NCBI RefSeq assembly: GCF_019175285.1
Contig: NC_056527.1
Coordinates: forward strand, 117,593,255 to 117,657,254
Direction: 5' to 3'
DNA: 64,000 nucleotides
Origin: Sceloporus undulatus
Lineage: Eukaryota; Chordata; Lepidosauria; Squamata; Phrynosomatidae
Under the pieces are notes generated by a model, which was not told where the DNA came from, made no database searches, and worked only from the letters and a program-made list of their open reading frames with translations. The position numbers and the translations under genes are program-made. Positions within the stretch are counted from its first letter, which is position 1. Each line of letters begins with the position of its first letter. Positions 36,552-50,000 of this stretch are shown here, piece by piece.

Positions 36552-39500
36552 NNNNNNNNNNTTGCAGTTCCAGTTGGCTTTCCAGAACCCAATGTTTTGA
36601 AAGGAAAGGCCTTTTTAATAAAGTGTTGCGCTATTTTTCACTGCGCCATTTTTTTACAAAATGGACTTTGCAATTATTTTTAATTGCACGTTCCGAGTGG
36701 CGTTTAGCGTTATTGATAGCCTAATTATATTTTAGCGCTATCCTTTGGTTTGGCTCAACTTTCTTGGGTTTGTTGCAGTTTGCAAGCCAACCTGAGTCCA
36801 GGTTTTTGTGCGGCGGAGGAGAAGGAAAGCTGGCAGGGAAGAGAGTCAGGCAGATGATGGGAAATACGTCATTCAGCAGATGCTTAATCTGTGGAACTCA
36901 CTGCCACAAGATGCCATGACAGCGGCCAATGTGGGATGGCTTTAAAAGGGGATTGAGGAAGTTCATGGAAGAATGGGACAGCAATGGCTGTCTGTTGCCA
37001 CTATAAGATGTGGCGAGCAACTCTGGGTGTATCCACATTGCAGAAATAATCCCGTTTGACACTTACAAATTCCCATTTACAAATAAATCGGTGTGCGATC
37101 CGAATCAATGGATCAATTCGACAGCGGACGTGTTTCCCACTATATTTTCCCCAATTGCATTTTCCCCTCCAAAATAATCCACTTGTGGTTCCCATTTATG
37201 AATGAATCGATTCAAAATGATTTGGTTCCAGCCGGCCGAGGGGGAAATTTAAATAGATTCTGATCTGCATGTGGTTCTCACTTGAGCAGATTCGATTTAT
37301 CGAAAAAGACGCGGAAAACATTGGCGTCAAAAAGACGTGGGTTAAATGGGTCTAGCACATGGCTTCCCTCTTGGAATCACTTCAACGATTCAGATTAAGT
37401 GGGAACCAGGGGCATTTCAACCAGTTCAAAGCGATTCATGATCCGATTTAAAAGGTAGTGGGAATCAGGCCTTACTTTAAATGCCTTGATGGTTCAGTGC
37501 TCTGGAATTCTGGGATTTGTAGTTTTGTGAGATTTTTAGCCTTCCCTGTCGAAGAGCTCTGGTGCAGGATTCCTGGACAAACTACAAATTGCTAGGATCC
37601 CATAGCCTTGAGCCATTGAAGTGGTGCCAGACTGATTTATTTCTGCAGCCCCAGACACCTTTTAAGTAAGACAGGAGAATTAAAGAGAGTACAGTTGAAC
37701 CTCAAGTATCAGCAGTTATCAAACTGTGGGTCGCAACCCCTTTGGGGGTCGAATGACCCTTTCTCAGGGGTCACCTAAGACCATTGGGAAACACATATTT
37801 CCGATGGTCTTAGGAACCGAGACACTACAATTTTATGGTTGGGGGTCACCACAACATGAGGAACTGTATTAAAGGGTCACGGCATTAGGAAGGTTGAGAA
37901 CCACTGCTTTAGGGCTTCTTTTCAGGACCCTTTGTGGATACTAACATTCATGGATACGTCTGTGGCATTACTGTGGTCGGTGTCACCCAGTGCAATTTGA
38001 ACTCCTTGCACTCTCCTCTTGATGCCTCTGAGCCCTATTATGCACAATGGAGTAAGAAAGGGAGCCAGCATGGTGTAGTGGCTTGAGTGTTGGACTACAT
38101 CTCTGGAGATCAAGGTTCAACTTCCATCTTGGCCATGAAACCCACTGTGTGACGTTGAGCAGGTCACACTCTCTCAGCCCCAAGAAAAGGCCATGGCAAA
38201 CCTTCTCTGAAGATCCTATTGTAGGGTTTAAGGTCTCTGGAAATGACTTGGATGCACACTCTGTCATAGCAAGAATGCCTTCATTTTGTGCATTGCATCC
38301 TGCCCTTGCCAAAGCAATTCCATTTTAAACCAGCACAAACAACCAGATCGATAGTTCTGGTTCTAAAACTTGTCAAGAAAAACCCCTTGATAGGTTCGTC
38401 TTAGGGTTGCCATAAATAAATTGGAGACGATTTGAAGGCACAAACAAGAACAGCAAGAACAGTAAAGAGAGCCAGTGTGAACTAGTGGTGCGAGCGCTAG
38501 ACTACAACTCTGGAGACCTGGGTTCGATTCTCAGCTCAGCTATAAAACTCACTGGGAGACCTGGGGCAAGTCACACTCTCTCAGCCTCAGGGGAAGGCGA
38601 TGGCAAACCTCCTCTGAACAAATCTTGCCAAGAAAACCCCATAATAGGTCTGCCTTAGGATTTTCCAGGACATACCCTATGTTTCAGCCTTCTGTCCAGG
38701 AGGAATTCCAAAACGTCCTCCATTTGGGGTATTGTTAAGAAGCATAGATTTATATATACTATATATCTCTAGTCTATATACTAGATATCAACAGTATGGA
38801 TTTAGTCATATGGATTTAATGGTATGGATTTTTATAGATGTACTGTACTATGTGGATTTATATACTATGGATTTTTCACTATTTAACTAGATGTTTGAAA
38901 TTTTTGATTGTGATGTTTTAATAATGTTTTATGTGGTGAGCCTTTGGGGAGAAAGGTGGCATAGAAGTGAAATTAATTAATTAATTAATTAATGTAAATG
39001 CCTGTGTTTAGCTTTTCTTTGGCCATGCCTTTCATCTTCTCGAATGTCCTGCCTTTGGCAGTTGAAGACATCTGCTCACTCTGGAGGGGATGAGACCCCC
39101 AGGATTTCACAGCTGAGGCTGCTAAGAGAAAGGGAGGGAGGGGATGATGGGAGATGCCTCCCTTTGGGCCTGATCCAAGCTCCTTCCTTGCCCTGCCACC
39201 ATGCACCTGCTCAGCCTACCTAATGTAGGAGGGACTCTTCCTCCTCATTTTGCGGCAATCCAGGCGGCCACCAGCTAGCTAGGGAGGTCTAAATATAGAG
39301 TTTAAGCTCTATCTTCTAATTACCTTTGAGCTGGGCCCGGGGGAGAGGGGGGACAGGATGGGATACGCAGTTGGGAACTGAGCCATGATGCTCTTGGAGG
39401 TGCTGTGGGCTTTGCAGCATCAAGGAGATGGCTTCATCCTTATAAAGCCCCTAAGGCCAGCTTAGGTCAAAAGGACCAGCTTGGAGGGTGCATCTACACT

Positions 39501-42500
39501 CTAGAAATAATACAGTTCAACATCACTTTCACTTCCACAGGATACTGGGAAGTGTAGTCTGAAAAAGTTACTTTCCCCATTTTCTGAGCACACTAGCTAA
39601 TGCAGAAGGAACTCCACAGATATACCAGGAAGGCTGTCCCCATGGAAGTCCAACATAGGGTGCATTTACATTGTAGAAATAATGCTGTTTGATACCACCT
39701 TCACTGCCATGGCTCCATCCGACAGAACCCTGGGATGTGTAGTTTGGTGCGGCACCTGCACTCTTTGGCAGACAAGGCTTTGTAAAGCTATAAATCCCAG
39801 GATCCCATAGGATGGAGCTGTGACACTTAAAGTGGTGTAGTGCATTATTTCTACAGTGTAGATGCACCCTGGGCTTGAGATGAGGGAAGGGTCGGGAACT
39901 GTCCAGATTTTGTTGGACTGCAACTCCCAGTAGCCTTTTTCGGCATGGCCAAGAGTGAGGATGTATCCTAGGCCTAGCCAGCATGGAGAACAGGTAGAAG
40001 AGAAGAGCTATTCTATGGGTTCCCAGAATTCCTCCCTTGCTCCAGCATAGCTGTGGCCCAGATGCCCCAGGGGATTCTGGGTGTTGCTGTCCATAAAAGA
40101 AACACATGCACAGACACTGTAAGTGACTCCTCTCAAGTAGAGTTTGTCTAAAAAGTAGCTCATGAATGCTCTGCTGGATAAAGGCGGCCTCGGATCCTTG
40201 TTCCTGGAGTGTGATGGTTGTTTCTTGCTAATCCCTGTTTTGCTTTCTTCCACCCAGATATCCAAGAGTTTTATGAAGTTACGGTTTCAGATGCTCGTCC
40301 CACAACTTCGCGGAGGTCTCGGTCTAAGGTAGGTGCCTATATATTGGTTGTTTTCCCCTGCTTTGTTTTCTTGCTATCTTCCTCCCTGTTCCAGGTGTGC
40401 AAGAGAACACAAACCATCCGTTGGTGCCTCTGAGCATGTGCAAAGTACATTTCCCTAGCCAAGAAACAACTGCCAGCAATTGGTCCCATATCTGGAATTG
40501 GGGCTGACCATGGCTGGGAGAAAATCCCCTCTTTAGGGTTCAAGAAAGAGAGTCTGCATGGTGGCATGGTTTGAGCCTTGGACTATGGAGTTTTTTTGTT
40601 GTGTGCCTTCAAGGCATCTCCAACCCATGGCAACCCTAAGGTGAACCTGTCATGGGGTTTCCTTGGCAAAGTTTATTCAGAGGAAGTTTGCCATTGCCTT
40701 CCCCTGAGGCTGAGAGAGTGTGACTCGTCCAAGGTCACCCATTGGGTTTCATAGCCAAGCTGGGAATATCCCATTGTATATAGTGGGATTCAGGGGCGTC
40801 AATCTGGGGAGTTCGAGGAGTGCTATTTCATGGCCAAGCTAGAATCGAACCCTGGTCTCCAAAGTCGTAGTCCAACGCTCAAACTACTGTGCCATGCTGG
40901 CTTTCTAGACCAGAGTTCAAATCCCTGCTTGGCCTTGGAAACCCACTGGAGGACCTTGGGGAAGTCACACTCTCTCAGCCTCTGAGGAAGGCAAGGGCAA
41001 ACCTTTAAAGGCCTATAGGAGACCAGGGTTTGATTCCCTGCTTGGCCATGAAACCCATTGGGCAACACTCTCTCAGCCTCAGGGGAAAGCAATGGCAAAA
41101 CCACCTCTTAACAAACCTTGCCAAGAAAACTCCATGATAGGATTTCCTTAGGGTCAGCATAAACTACCCAAAGGCACCATAACCATCATTAGATTTCATC
41201 ATTAGATTTTTTATTGCTCAAAAACGTCAATCTATAGTTTCTGACCTATAAAAAAATCTTCAGTTCCTTTATCCCTGCGATTCTGCATTAATTTGTCCAT
41301 TTGGGCAAACTCAGCAGCCTTAACCATCCGTTCTCCAGTGCTTCAGTCCCTTTCCAAATAAATATGGATTACTTCTTTGATCCATGAACGCAGGAGCAGG
41401 ATTATTGTTTGCGCAAACTTGGAAGCAGTTGGCTTTTTAGTGTGTTCTAGAACCTGGTAGCCCCATTCTGTGATTTGGTAGCCCACTTTTACTTCAACCT
41501 GTAGCAGGTTTGTTTTGCATTGAATGAGACGGAATCAGTTAACGGGAAACGGGACGTGAAAATTGTGAGCATCCCCCAAAAGTAATGTCTTCCTTCTCTT
41601 ATCATCATATAGGGCAGGTTGGATGGAGGAGCTCAGGGGAATTTAGTTCTTAAATGAGAGAAACGTCTGGTTAATTAATCTTTATGCTTCTCTGCTGGGA
41701 GGAAAAGAGACAGAAATGGGAGAGGAGCACTTGTTTTAACTCTGTTTCTGGTGGCCCATTTTGCTCAAATGTTAGCCAACCGAAGGGTGCAAGTGAGAAA
41801 TAATTGGAGAATTGTAGAGTTGGATGGGACCCTCTGAGGGTCATCTACTCCAACCCTTCTGCCTTGCAGGGATACACAACTAGGGGCTAGCCTACATGGA
41901 AGTATATTATGGGAATTGCTGCAAATTTTCACATGTTTGCGTTGACGTTTAATTGTCTTTGCTTTCCTGTGCAAATTTTCAACTATCCGCCCTTTCTCTG
42001 CCGAAAATCCAGAGCTATGAGAATCCATACAAAGCAGATGGACAGCCGCCCATTCTAAGGCCTGATTCCCAATACCTTTTAAACCGGATCACAAATTGAA
42101 TCAAATGACCCTGGTTCTCACTTGAGCCGAATTGCTGAAGCGATTCGGAGAATAGAACCATGCGCTAGACCCATTTAACCTGTGTCTTTTTGACACTGAT
42201 TTTTTGGACAAATCAATTCTGTGCAAGTGTGCACCAGATGCGGATCGGAATCGATTTACATTTGCCCTTCAACCGGCTGGAGCAGGTACATTTGGATCGA
42301 TTCGTTTGTGAATGTGAACCACAAATGGATTATTTTACAGGGAAAAAAGATGGTGCTTGGATGAAAAATTAGCAGTAAAAAAGATGTTAAAACGCAATTA
42401 AATATTGAAGCCGCCATACTTTTAAACTGATATTTCTTGTTTCTGGTTGTGTGCCTTCGAGTCGTTTCCGGCCACAGCGACCCCATCGCAGGGCTTTCTT

Positions 42501-44007
42501 GGCAAGACTTCTTCCGAGGGAGGATTGCCATTGCTTTCCGCCTTTCATTCCATTTTCATCCTCCCTTGTTGATTCCCAGCTTCGGATGCATTTAAATAAT
42601 TTGTGTGCATTTGTGTCTGTTTGGAGTGTTTTGGTTTTCGTCTCCCAGATCCTTTCCTGCGTCCCTTGTTTCACCCTTCACTTGTGCAACTTTCTTTTCG
42701 TTTGCGTTCTCCTTGTTTGGGCAAGACTTCCATTTGTATTCCAAATGTTTTAATAGTATGATTAATTTATCTTTATTTTTTTAGTATGTATAATTGATGA
42801 TGTTTTTAGCGGGACCTTTTTAATTACGTGGGAACCCAGCTTGCATCCCTACGCTGGGGAAAAACACGGAGATATAAATCAAATCGAATCAAATGAAAAG
42901 CATGAATAATTACATTTTCTGAGCGATCTTTTCTCTTATACCTGATGCTGGCAACCTCTTGAACTTCAAACTACCTTTCATGGCATGTAGCATCATTTCC
43001 CACTGAACCACGATTAATCGGGTTGTGAGTTTTCCTCAAGCCTTTTGCTGTGATGTTGTCGTGCCGCTCAGCCTTTCTTTTTTAAAAAACCCATTCCCTC
43101 CTTTTAGAGAATTTTCCTCTTTAGAACTGAAGCATGACCATGGGTGCATCTGTGTAGAAATAATGCAGCTTGACACCACTTTAAGTGTTCTGGCTCCATC
43201 CTGTGGAGTCCTGGGATTTGTAGTTTTACAAGCCTTGCCTGCCAAAAGGGAGCTGGTGCCTCACCAAACTAAAAATCCCAGGATTCTGTAGGATGGTGCT
43301 ACAAAAAGCACTTAAACTTGCGTCAAACTGCATTATTCCCACAGTGTAAACACACCCCGCGCTGGACTTCCATGGGGGTAACATGATGCAATTGCCTTCC
43401 ATCCTGGTGTATTTGCAGAGTCCCATCTGCATGGGAAAAGTTTCTTTTTTGAACTACACTTCCCAGTATCCCCCTGCCAGCATGGCCCCTGGGAACTGTA
43501 GTCCAACTTTGCCATGCTCTGATCATGCTAGAGACATAACTTATCTCCTCCAAAAGAAAGCAATGTTGTAAACCATCAGCTGTTGTGCCTTATATGTAGG
43601 ATTGTGCCCTTATTTTAGAAGAGAAAATGGCAATGAAGTTGATCACACTGGGGCTAATTTCGGCATTAAAGAGATTAACGTGCATTTAAAGCATCCCGCA
43701 AATAAAGCGAAAACGGCGACTAATTGCGCACATGATTTTCCACCCAATTGCACAAATAAAGTGATATCAGAAAATAAATTACCCCAAAATAAAAAGATGC
43801 ATGTTAATGCTTCTTTGTGACCACTTTAATGGTGGGTTTTGTGTGACATTGTGTGCAATCATTTCACGTAATTACGTGATTTTTCTGGGATATTCACAGG
43901 ATAAACTCCCGATTTCCTATGTGAGGCAAAGCTGTTTCTGCTAATATAGGAATGGCGGTTTGTAAAAATTGTGAGTGGAATGGGGGGGGGGAAAGCAAAT
44001 CAAGAGG

Positions 44008-44050
<43 letters not shown>

Positions 44051-47000
44051 TGCTCCTTTCCCCTAACACTTTGGCTCATGAAATGCAATTGATCAGCTAT
44101 AGATCCAAGACAAACCAAACAGGAAGAATTGTTTCCTTGAATGGTGACCAAAGTTGGGTAGTGTTACAGGATGCGCTGGTGGCTAGGATTTATGATGGTC
44201 GTGTTGTGTTGCATCTCTGGCCCGCTGGCAGATGGGCTCTAGAATCCTTGGCTGCATCTGCACTGCAGAAATAATGCAGTTCCATGCCACCTTAAGTGCC
44301 AGTGTTTAACTGTCAGGTTTGGGTACCAAAGGAAGTATTGGAGAGGACTGGTATGATAGCCAGTTTCTGTACCTTCCAGCATTTCACTGATGAAAACCAG
44401 GTCAGCTGTGTCCAAGCAAAATCAGAGTATGGTCAAGATGGGAGAAATTATTAATGAGGAAGAACAGACAAGCTAAGAGAGGATGCAGCAGTTTGCTTTT
44501 GCCTGAGCAGACTGGGAAGGGCAAGATTCCACCCCACTATATTCTGTGCTGGAGAACTGCTTTTGGTTCTGGGCACCTCATTTTAAGGATAGAGACAAGC
44601 TGGACCATTCTGCCATGCAGGAAATCCAAATCAAAGCATCCCCGACAGATGGCCATCCAGCCTCTGCTTAAAGACCTCCAAGGAAGGAGATTTCACTACA
44701 CTCGGAGGAAGGAGTGTGTTCCACTGTCAAACAGCCCTTACTGTCACAGGGACGTAGCCAAGGGGGGGGTTCTTGGGGTCCGGACCCCCTTTCCGTTAGA
44801 AAAATGAATGGTGCGTGCTGCTGCGCTGCCGCACCCAAGCCCCAATATAATGGTGGCACTTAGTCTGGACCCCCCACACCTTCCTAAAATCCTGGCTATG
44901 TCCCTGACTGTCAGGAAGTTCCTCCTAATGCTGAGGTGGAATCTCTTTTCCTGGAGCTTGCATCCATTGTTCTGGATCCTAGTCTCTGGAGCAGCAGAAA
45001 ACAATCTAGCTCCCTCCTCAATATGACATCCCTTCAGATATTTAAACAGGGCTATCATATCACCTCTTAATCTTCTTTTCTCCAGGCTAAACATCCCCAG
45101 CTCCCTAGTCATTCCTCATAGGACATGGTTTCCAGACCCTTCACCAGTTTAGTTGCCCTCCTTTGGAGCTGGTCATGTTCAGCCTGGCAAAGAGAAGACT
45201 GAGGGGGTGGCATGATGGCCCTCTTTAAATGTCTCAAGGGCTTCACGGAGAGGAGAGGGCACATTAGTTCTCTGGTGCCCCAGAGGGTAGGACCAGGTTT
45301 AAAGGTTTTAAGTTACAGGGGGGTAGATTTCGATTGTGTGTTAGAAGGGACTTCTTGATGGGAAGATTGATTTGGCAATAGAACCAATTGCCTAGAGGGG
45401 TGGTGGGTCATCTTCTCTGGAGGCCTCCATAAGGGCCATCCGGCAAACCCCCTTTCTGTCATGCAGGAATTCTCAATCAAAAGTATCCCCAACAGATGGC
45501 TATCCAGCCTCTGTTTAAAGACCTCCAAGGAAGGAGACTCCACCATCCTCCATTTCTCTGAGTAGAGTGGCAAAAGGAGAGAGCTTAGTCCACCAAAGCA
45601 CCAACCTGTTGTCCACCATGGCTCCACTTCTGACCTTTTTGAATGCCTGTGTTGGAAAAGCACAGACAGTTATGCCTGCCAGAACTTTGTAAGTTCTTTG
45701 CCATTGTTTTCCTTACCTTCGCCTCAGTAGCCTTTGTTACATGTCTCTAAGTTTTACCCTCGATTTATCCATGGGTCAGATCAAAATCCATAATTTTGGT
45801 ACCAAAACCTGCCGTTGACTTATACATGAGGTCGACTTATATTCAAGTATATATGGTTGGTGGAATCTCTTTTCCTGTCGCTTGAGTCCATTGCTCCAAG
45901 TTTTAGTCTGTTGAGGAGCAGACAACAAGCTTGCTCCTTCCTTTATGTGACATCCCTTCCAATATTTAAACAGGGTTGTTATGTCCTTCTTAACCTCCTC
46001 TTTTCCAGGCCAAACATACTCAGATCCCTAAACCTCTCCTCAAAGGTTTCCAGACCATGGACTCTCCTGGGCCTAAAAACATCCCTGGGCAATGCCCAGG
46101 TTTGCACCCTCCAGGGATTGTATGGGAACAAAAGGATCTGGGGATGGTAGGGTTGTATTTTCGCCCTCGCATCCACCCGCTCAAGGGGAAGCATAGCTAG
46201 GTGCCCCCATCCCCATCCTGGTTTAGCTCAGCTCTTCTGGTGCTGGGTTCTGCAAAGGGCTCTGTTTCTAAGGAGAGCGACTCTGGTTTTCAGCCTTCCT
46301 CTGCAACCATTCCTGCTGGATCTCCTCTGGCTCCCTCCGCTTGGTCCGTCCCCAACCGTTGTTAAGCCGTTGCATCACCAGAAGGATGAGGAGGGTGATT
46401 CATTCTCCACCTCCACCAACCCAACCCACCATACATTGAGTCGCCTGCATTTCTCCCAAATGACTTATGGTTCCACATTGTCTGTTGATCCTGCCTGCGG
46501 AGAAGGTGGAGAGATGGAGAAGCTTCCAAGGGCTGGACGGAGAGGCAGGCTCTGTTTCCTAACAGCATATTCTGCCCCCCAAGAAATGAGTGGGGGCATG
46601 CATGGGGTGGGATGGGGAGAGAAGTTACATTTATTTGTACAAACAGTGGCATCTGAAAGACTCACAAATCCGTTCCAGCGCCATCTTCCATGAGGATTCC
46701 TGCTAGAATAAACGAATTGGTTCCCACTAGAATAAGTGCAGAAGCCTTTAAAGCAGTGGTCCTCAGCCTTCCTAATGCCACAGCCCTTTAATACAGTTCT
46801 TCATGTTGTGGTGACCCCCAACAGATAGAGGAGCGGTGTCTCGGTTCCTAAGACCATTGGAAATACAGTGCACCTGTGTCATACACGGGTGTGCTATGCA
46901 GATTTGAGTATATGCTCAAACCTGTGTAGAGCTGCGTGGGAGCACGTAGGGCGCAAGGGGAGGTGCGTCCCATTTGAATTAATGGGGTGCACACCTGTAG

Positions 47001-50000
47001 CACTGCCGTGCTGCCGAGCCACAACACCGCCGCTACATCGCCCCGTGCACAAGACCCATTCAAATGAATGGGGCATGAGCATACGTGTTTTTTGGCTTAC
47101 GTGGGGGGGAGGTCCAGAACGGATCCCTCACGTAAGCCAAGGGCGCACTGTATGTGTTTTCCTATGCTCTTAGGCAACCACTGTATAAGGGTCATTCAAT
47201 CCCCAAAAGGGTTACGACCCACAGGTTGAGAACCGCTGCTTTAAAGGCCTATAGGAGACCAGGGTTCGATTCCCGTCATGGCCATGAAACCCACTGGGCA
47301 ACTTTGGGTGAGTCACACTCTCCCAGCCTCAAGGGAAGGCAATGGCAGGCCTCCTCGGAACAAATCTTGCCAAGAAAACTCTGTGATCAGGTCGCCATAA
47401 GTCAGAAATGACTTGAAGGCACACAACAACAAGGCAAACCTATCCCAAGATCTTCTTGGCAAGATTTATTCCGAGGGGGTTTGCCATTGCCATCCTCTGA
47501 GGCTGAGAGAGTGTGACTTGCCCAAGGGCACCTGGTGGCATTTCATGGCTGAGCTGGGAATCAAACCCTAGTCTCCAGAGTCATAGTCCAATGCTCAGAC
47601 CACTACACCACACTGACTTTCAATATGGTTGTCCTAACTGCTTTTAAAACGTTTGTATTATCCATTTTTAAACAACTGTATTTGGTTTTAAGTTACTGTG
47701 TGCCACCTTGGGTTCCTGACTGGAGGAGAGAAGGCTGGGCCTTCAAGTCATTCACAACTTGTTGTTGTTGTGGGTCTTCAAGTTGCTTCCAATTTACGGA
47801 GACTCTAAGGCAACCCTATAGTGGGTTTTTCTTGGCAAGATTGATTCAGAGGAGTTTTGCCTTTGCCTTGTCCTGAGGCTGAGACAGTGTGACTTGCCCA
47901 AGGTTTCCCAATGGGTATAATGACTGAGTTGGGAATTGAACCCTGGTCTACAGAGTCAAAGTAGTATGCAATGCTGGCTCTCATTCATGATTTATGTAGA
48001 CAAACCTACCATTTAATGCCACACCTTGTTTTAATGCCACAGCATTAGGGATTCTCAAGGACAGCATCACAGGATCAGTGCTTAGGATCTTTAGTAGGAC
48101 TGCAGGGGCAACTCAGAGTTGGCAATTGGTTGTTGCTGTCTGCCTTCAAGTAGTTTCTGACCCGTACGGGGTTTTCTTGGCAATACAGTTGGCCCTTTGT
48201 ATCCATGGGGTTTTTTTTAACCACAGATATCACCATCAGTTGCTTTAAAATATTCAGAAATAATATAAATTACAAAACCAAACCTTGCTTTTTCCATTTT
48301 ATACAGGGGACACCATTTCACTGAGTAGTTGGGTTTAATGTGTTTGGTGCTTAATGGGATTTGGGAATCCATGGGGGATCCTGGAACCAAGCCACAGTGG
48401 ATACCAAAGGCCCATTGCATTTGCTCAGAGGGGCTTTGTCCTTTGCCTCCCCTTGAGGCTGAGAGAGTGGGACCTACTGAAAAGGACCCTGAGGATTTCC
48501 ATGACTGAGTGGGGATTCGAACCCTGATCTCTACGAGACCTAATCCAACGCTTGAATTTCTACACCACGCTGGCTCTCAGGTGGTGTGGTAACTATCTTT
48601 AAATACCCGAAGGGATGCCATGGAGGAAGACGTGAGTGAGATTGTCTTCTGATGCTCCAGAGACTAGAGCATAAACCAATGGCTAAAATGAAAATAAAAG
48701 AGATTCCATGAAAACATTGGGAAGAATTGCTTGGCCATAAGAGCTTTTGGAGAGTGGAACAGACTGCCTGGACCCTCCATCTTAGAAGGCCTTTTGAACA
48801 GGGGTTGGGTGACCGTCTTTTGGAAACGCTTTAGTTGTGTATTCCTGCATGGCAGTGGGTTGAATTTGATGACCTTTGGGGTGCCTTCCAATGGTACCAT
48901 TCCATGATCCTAAGATTTCATAGACCTGCTTCCTCTCCTCTTTCTCCTCTTCCAGCAGATTTGCTTCGTCTTTCTTTCCTTTTTATTCTTCCTTTTCTGT
49001 TTCTCCCCCACTCCTCCCTTCCTCCATCCTGTGATCCTGGCATTTTCACTGCAGTTTTTAGATCTCTCCTCCCACCTCTACATCCGTCTGACCATATATT
49101 TCTGCCTCTCTCTCTCTCTCTGCTTCCCTTTTCACACACATCATGGCTTTTTCCCTGGCAATCTCTCTGTTCTCCCTTTTTCGTCCTATTTTTGTCTCCA
49201 CCCCTTCTCTTTCAGCTCCAGATAGACATATCGATATAGATTTTAACCCTGCTTCAACTTGGGTTTGGGAAGAAAGGAGGAAGGAATGGAGGGAAGCAGG
49301 AAAGGAGAGAGTTATGTAGTTAGTTACTTAGTTAGTTAGTGGAAAGGTCAAGCTGGGTCTGGCCTTTTGTGTATATTGTGGTTGTGGGTGGCATCCAAAT
49401 TCACCAGTTTCACAAAACTCTCTCTATGTGAAATCGGAGCTTAGGGAAGTTATTTTTGGACTATAATTCCCAGTGGACTACAGGGACAAGAGTTAATATG
49501 AAATCAAAGCTTCAGGAAGTCCCCTTTTTGGACTACAACTCCCTGAGTTCTGGGACTTGTAGTCCAAAAAGAAAAAAAGCAGTTCTGTGTGGAGTTTATC
49601 ACACAATGGAGATTGGGAGTTTATCCCATGAATATCCTGGGGAAACCGCATAATTACACGAAACGATTTCACACGACGTCACACAAAACCCGCCATTAAA
49701 GTGACCACAAAGAAGCATTGACACACATCTTTTTTACTTTCAGGATTTCAGCAACAATGCATTTTCAGTATCACTTTATTTGCACAATTGCGTGGGATCA
49801 TCATTTGCACAATTACTTGCCATTTTCACTTTATTTGCGGGATGCTTTAAATGCGCTTTAATCCCTCTTTAATGCCGAAATTATGCTCAGCGTGATAAAG
49901 TCCTGCGTATATGAGAAAAGGAAGGGTCTTTGATGGAACAGGAAGCAGTTTCCCCCAGAATTTTTTTTCAATCTTCCAAATTACCATCATCATCATCATC

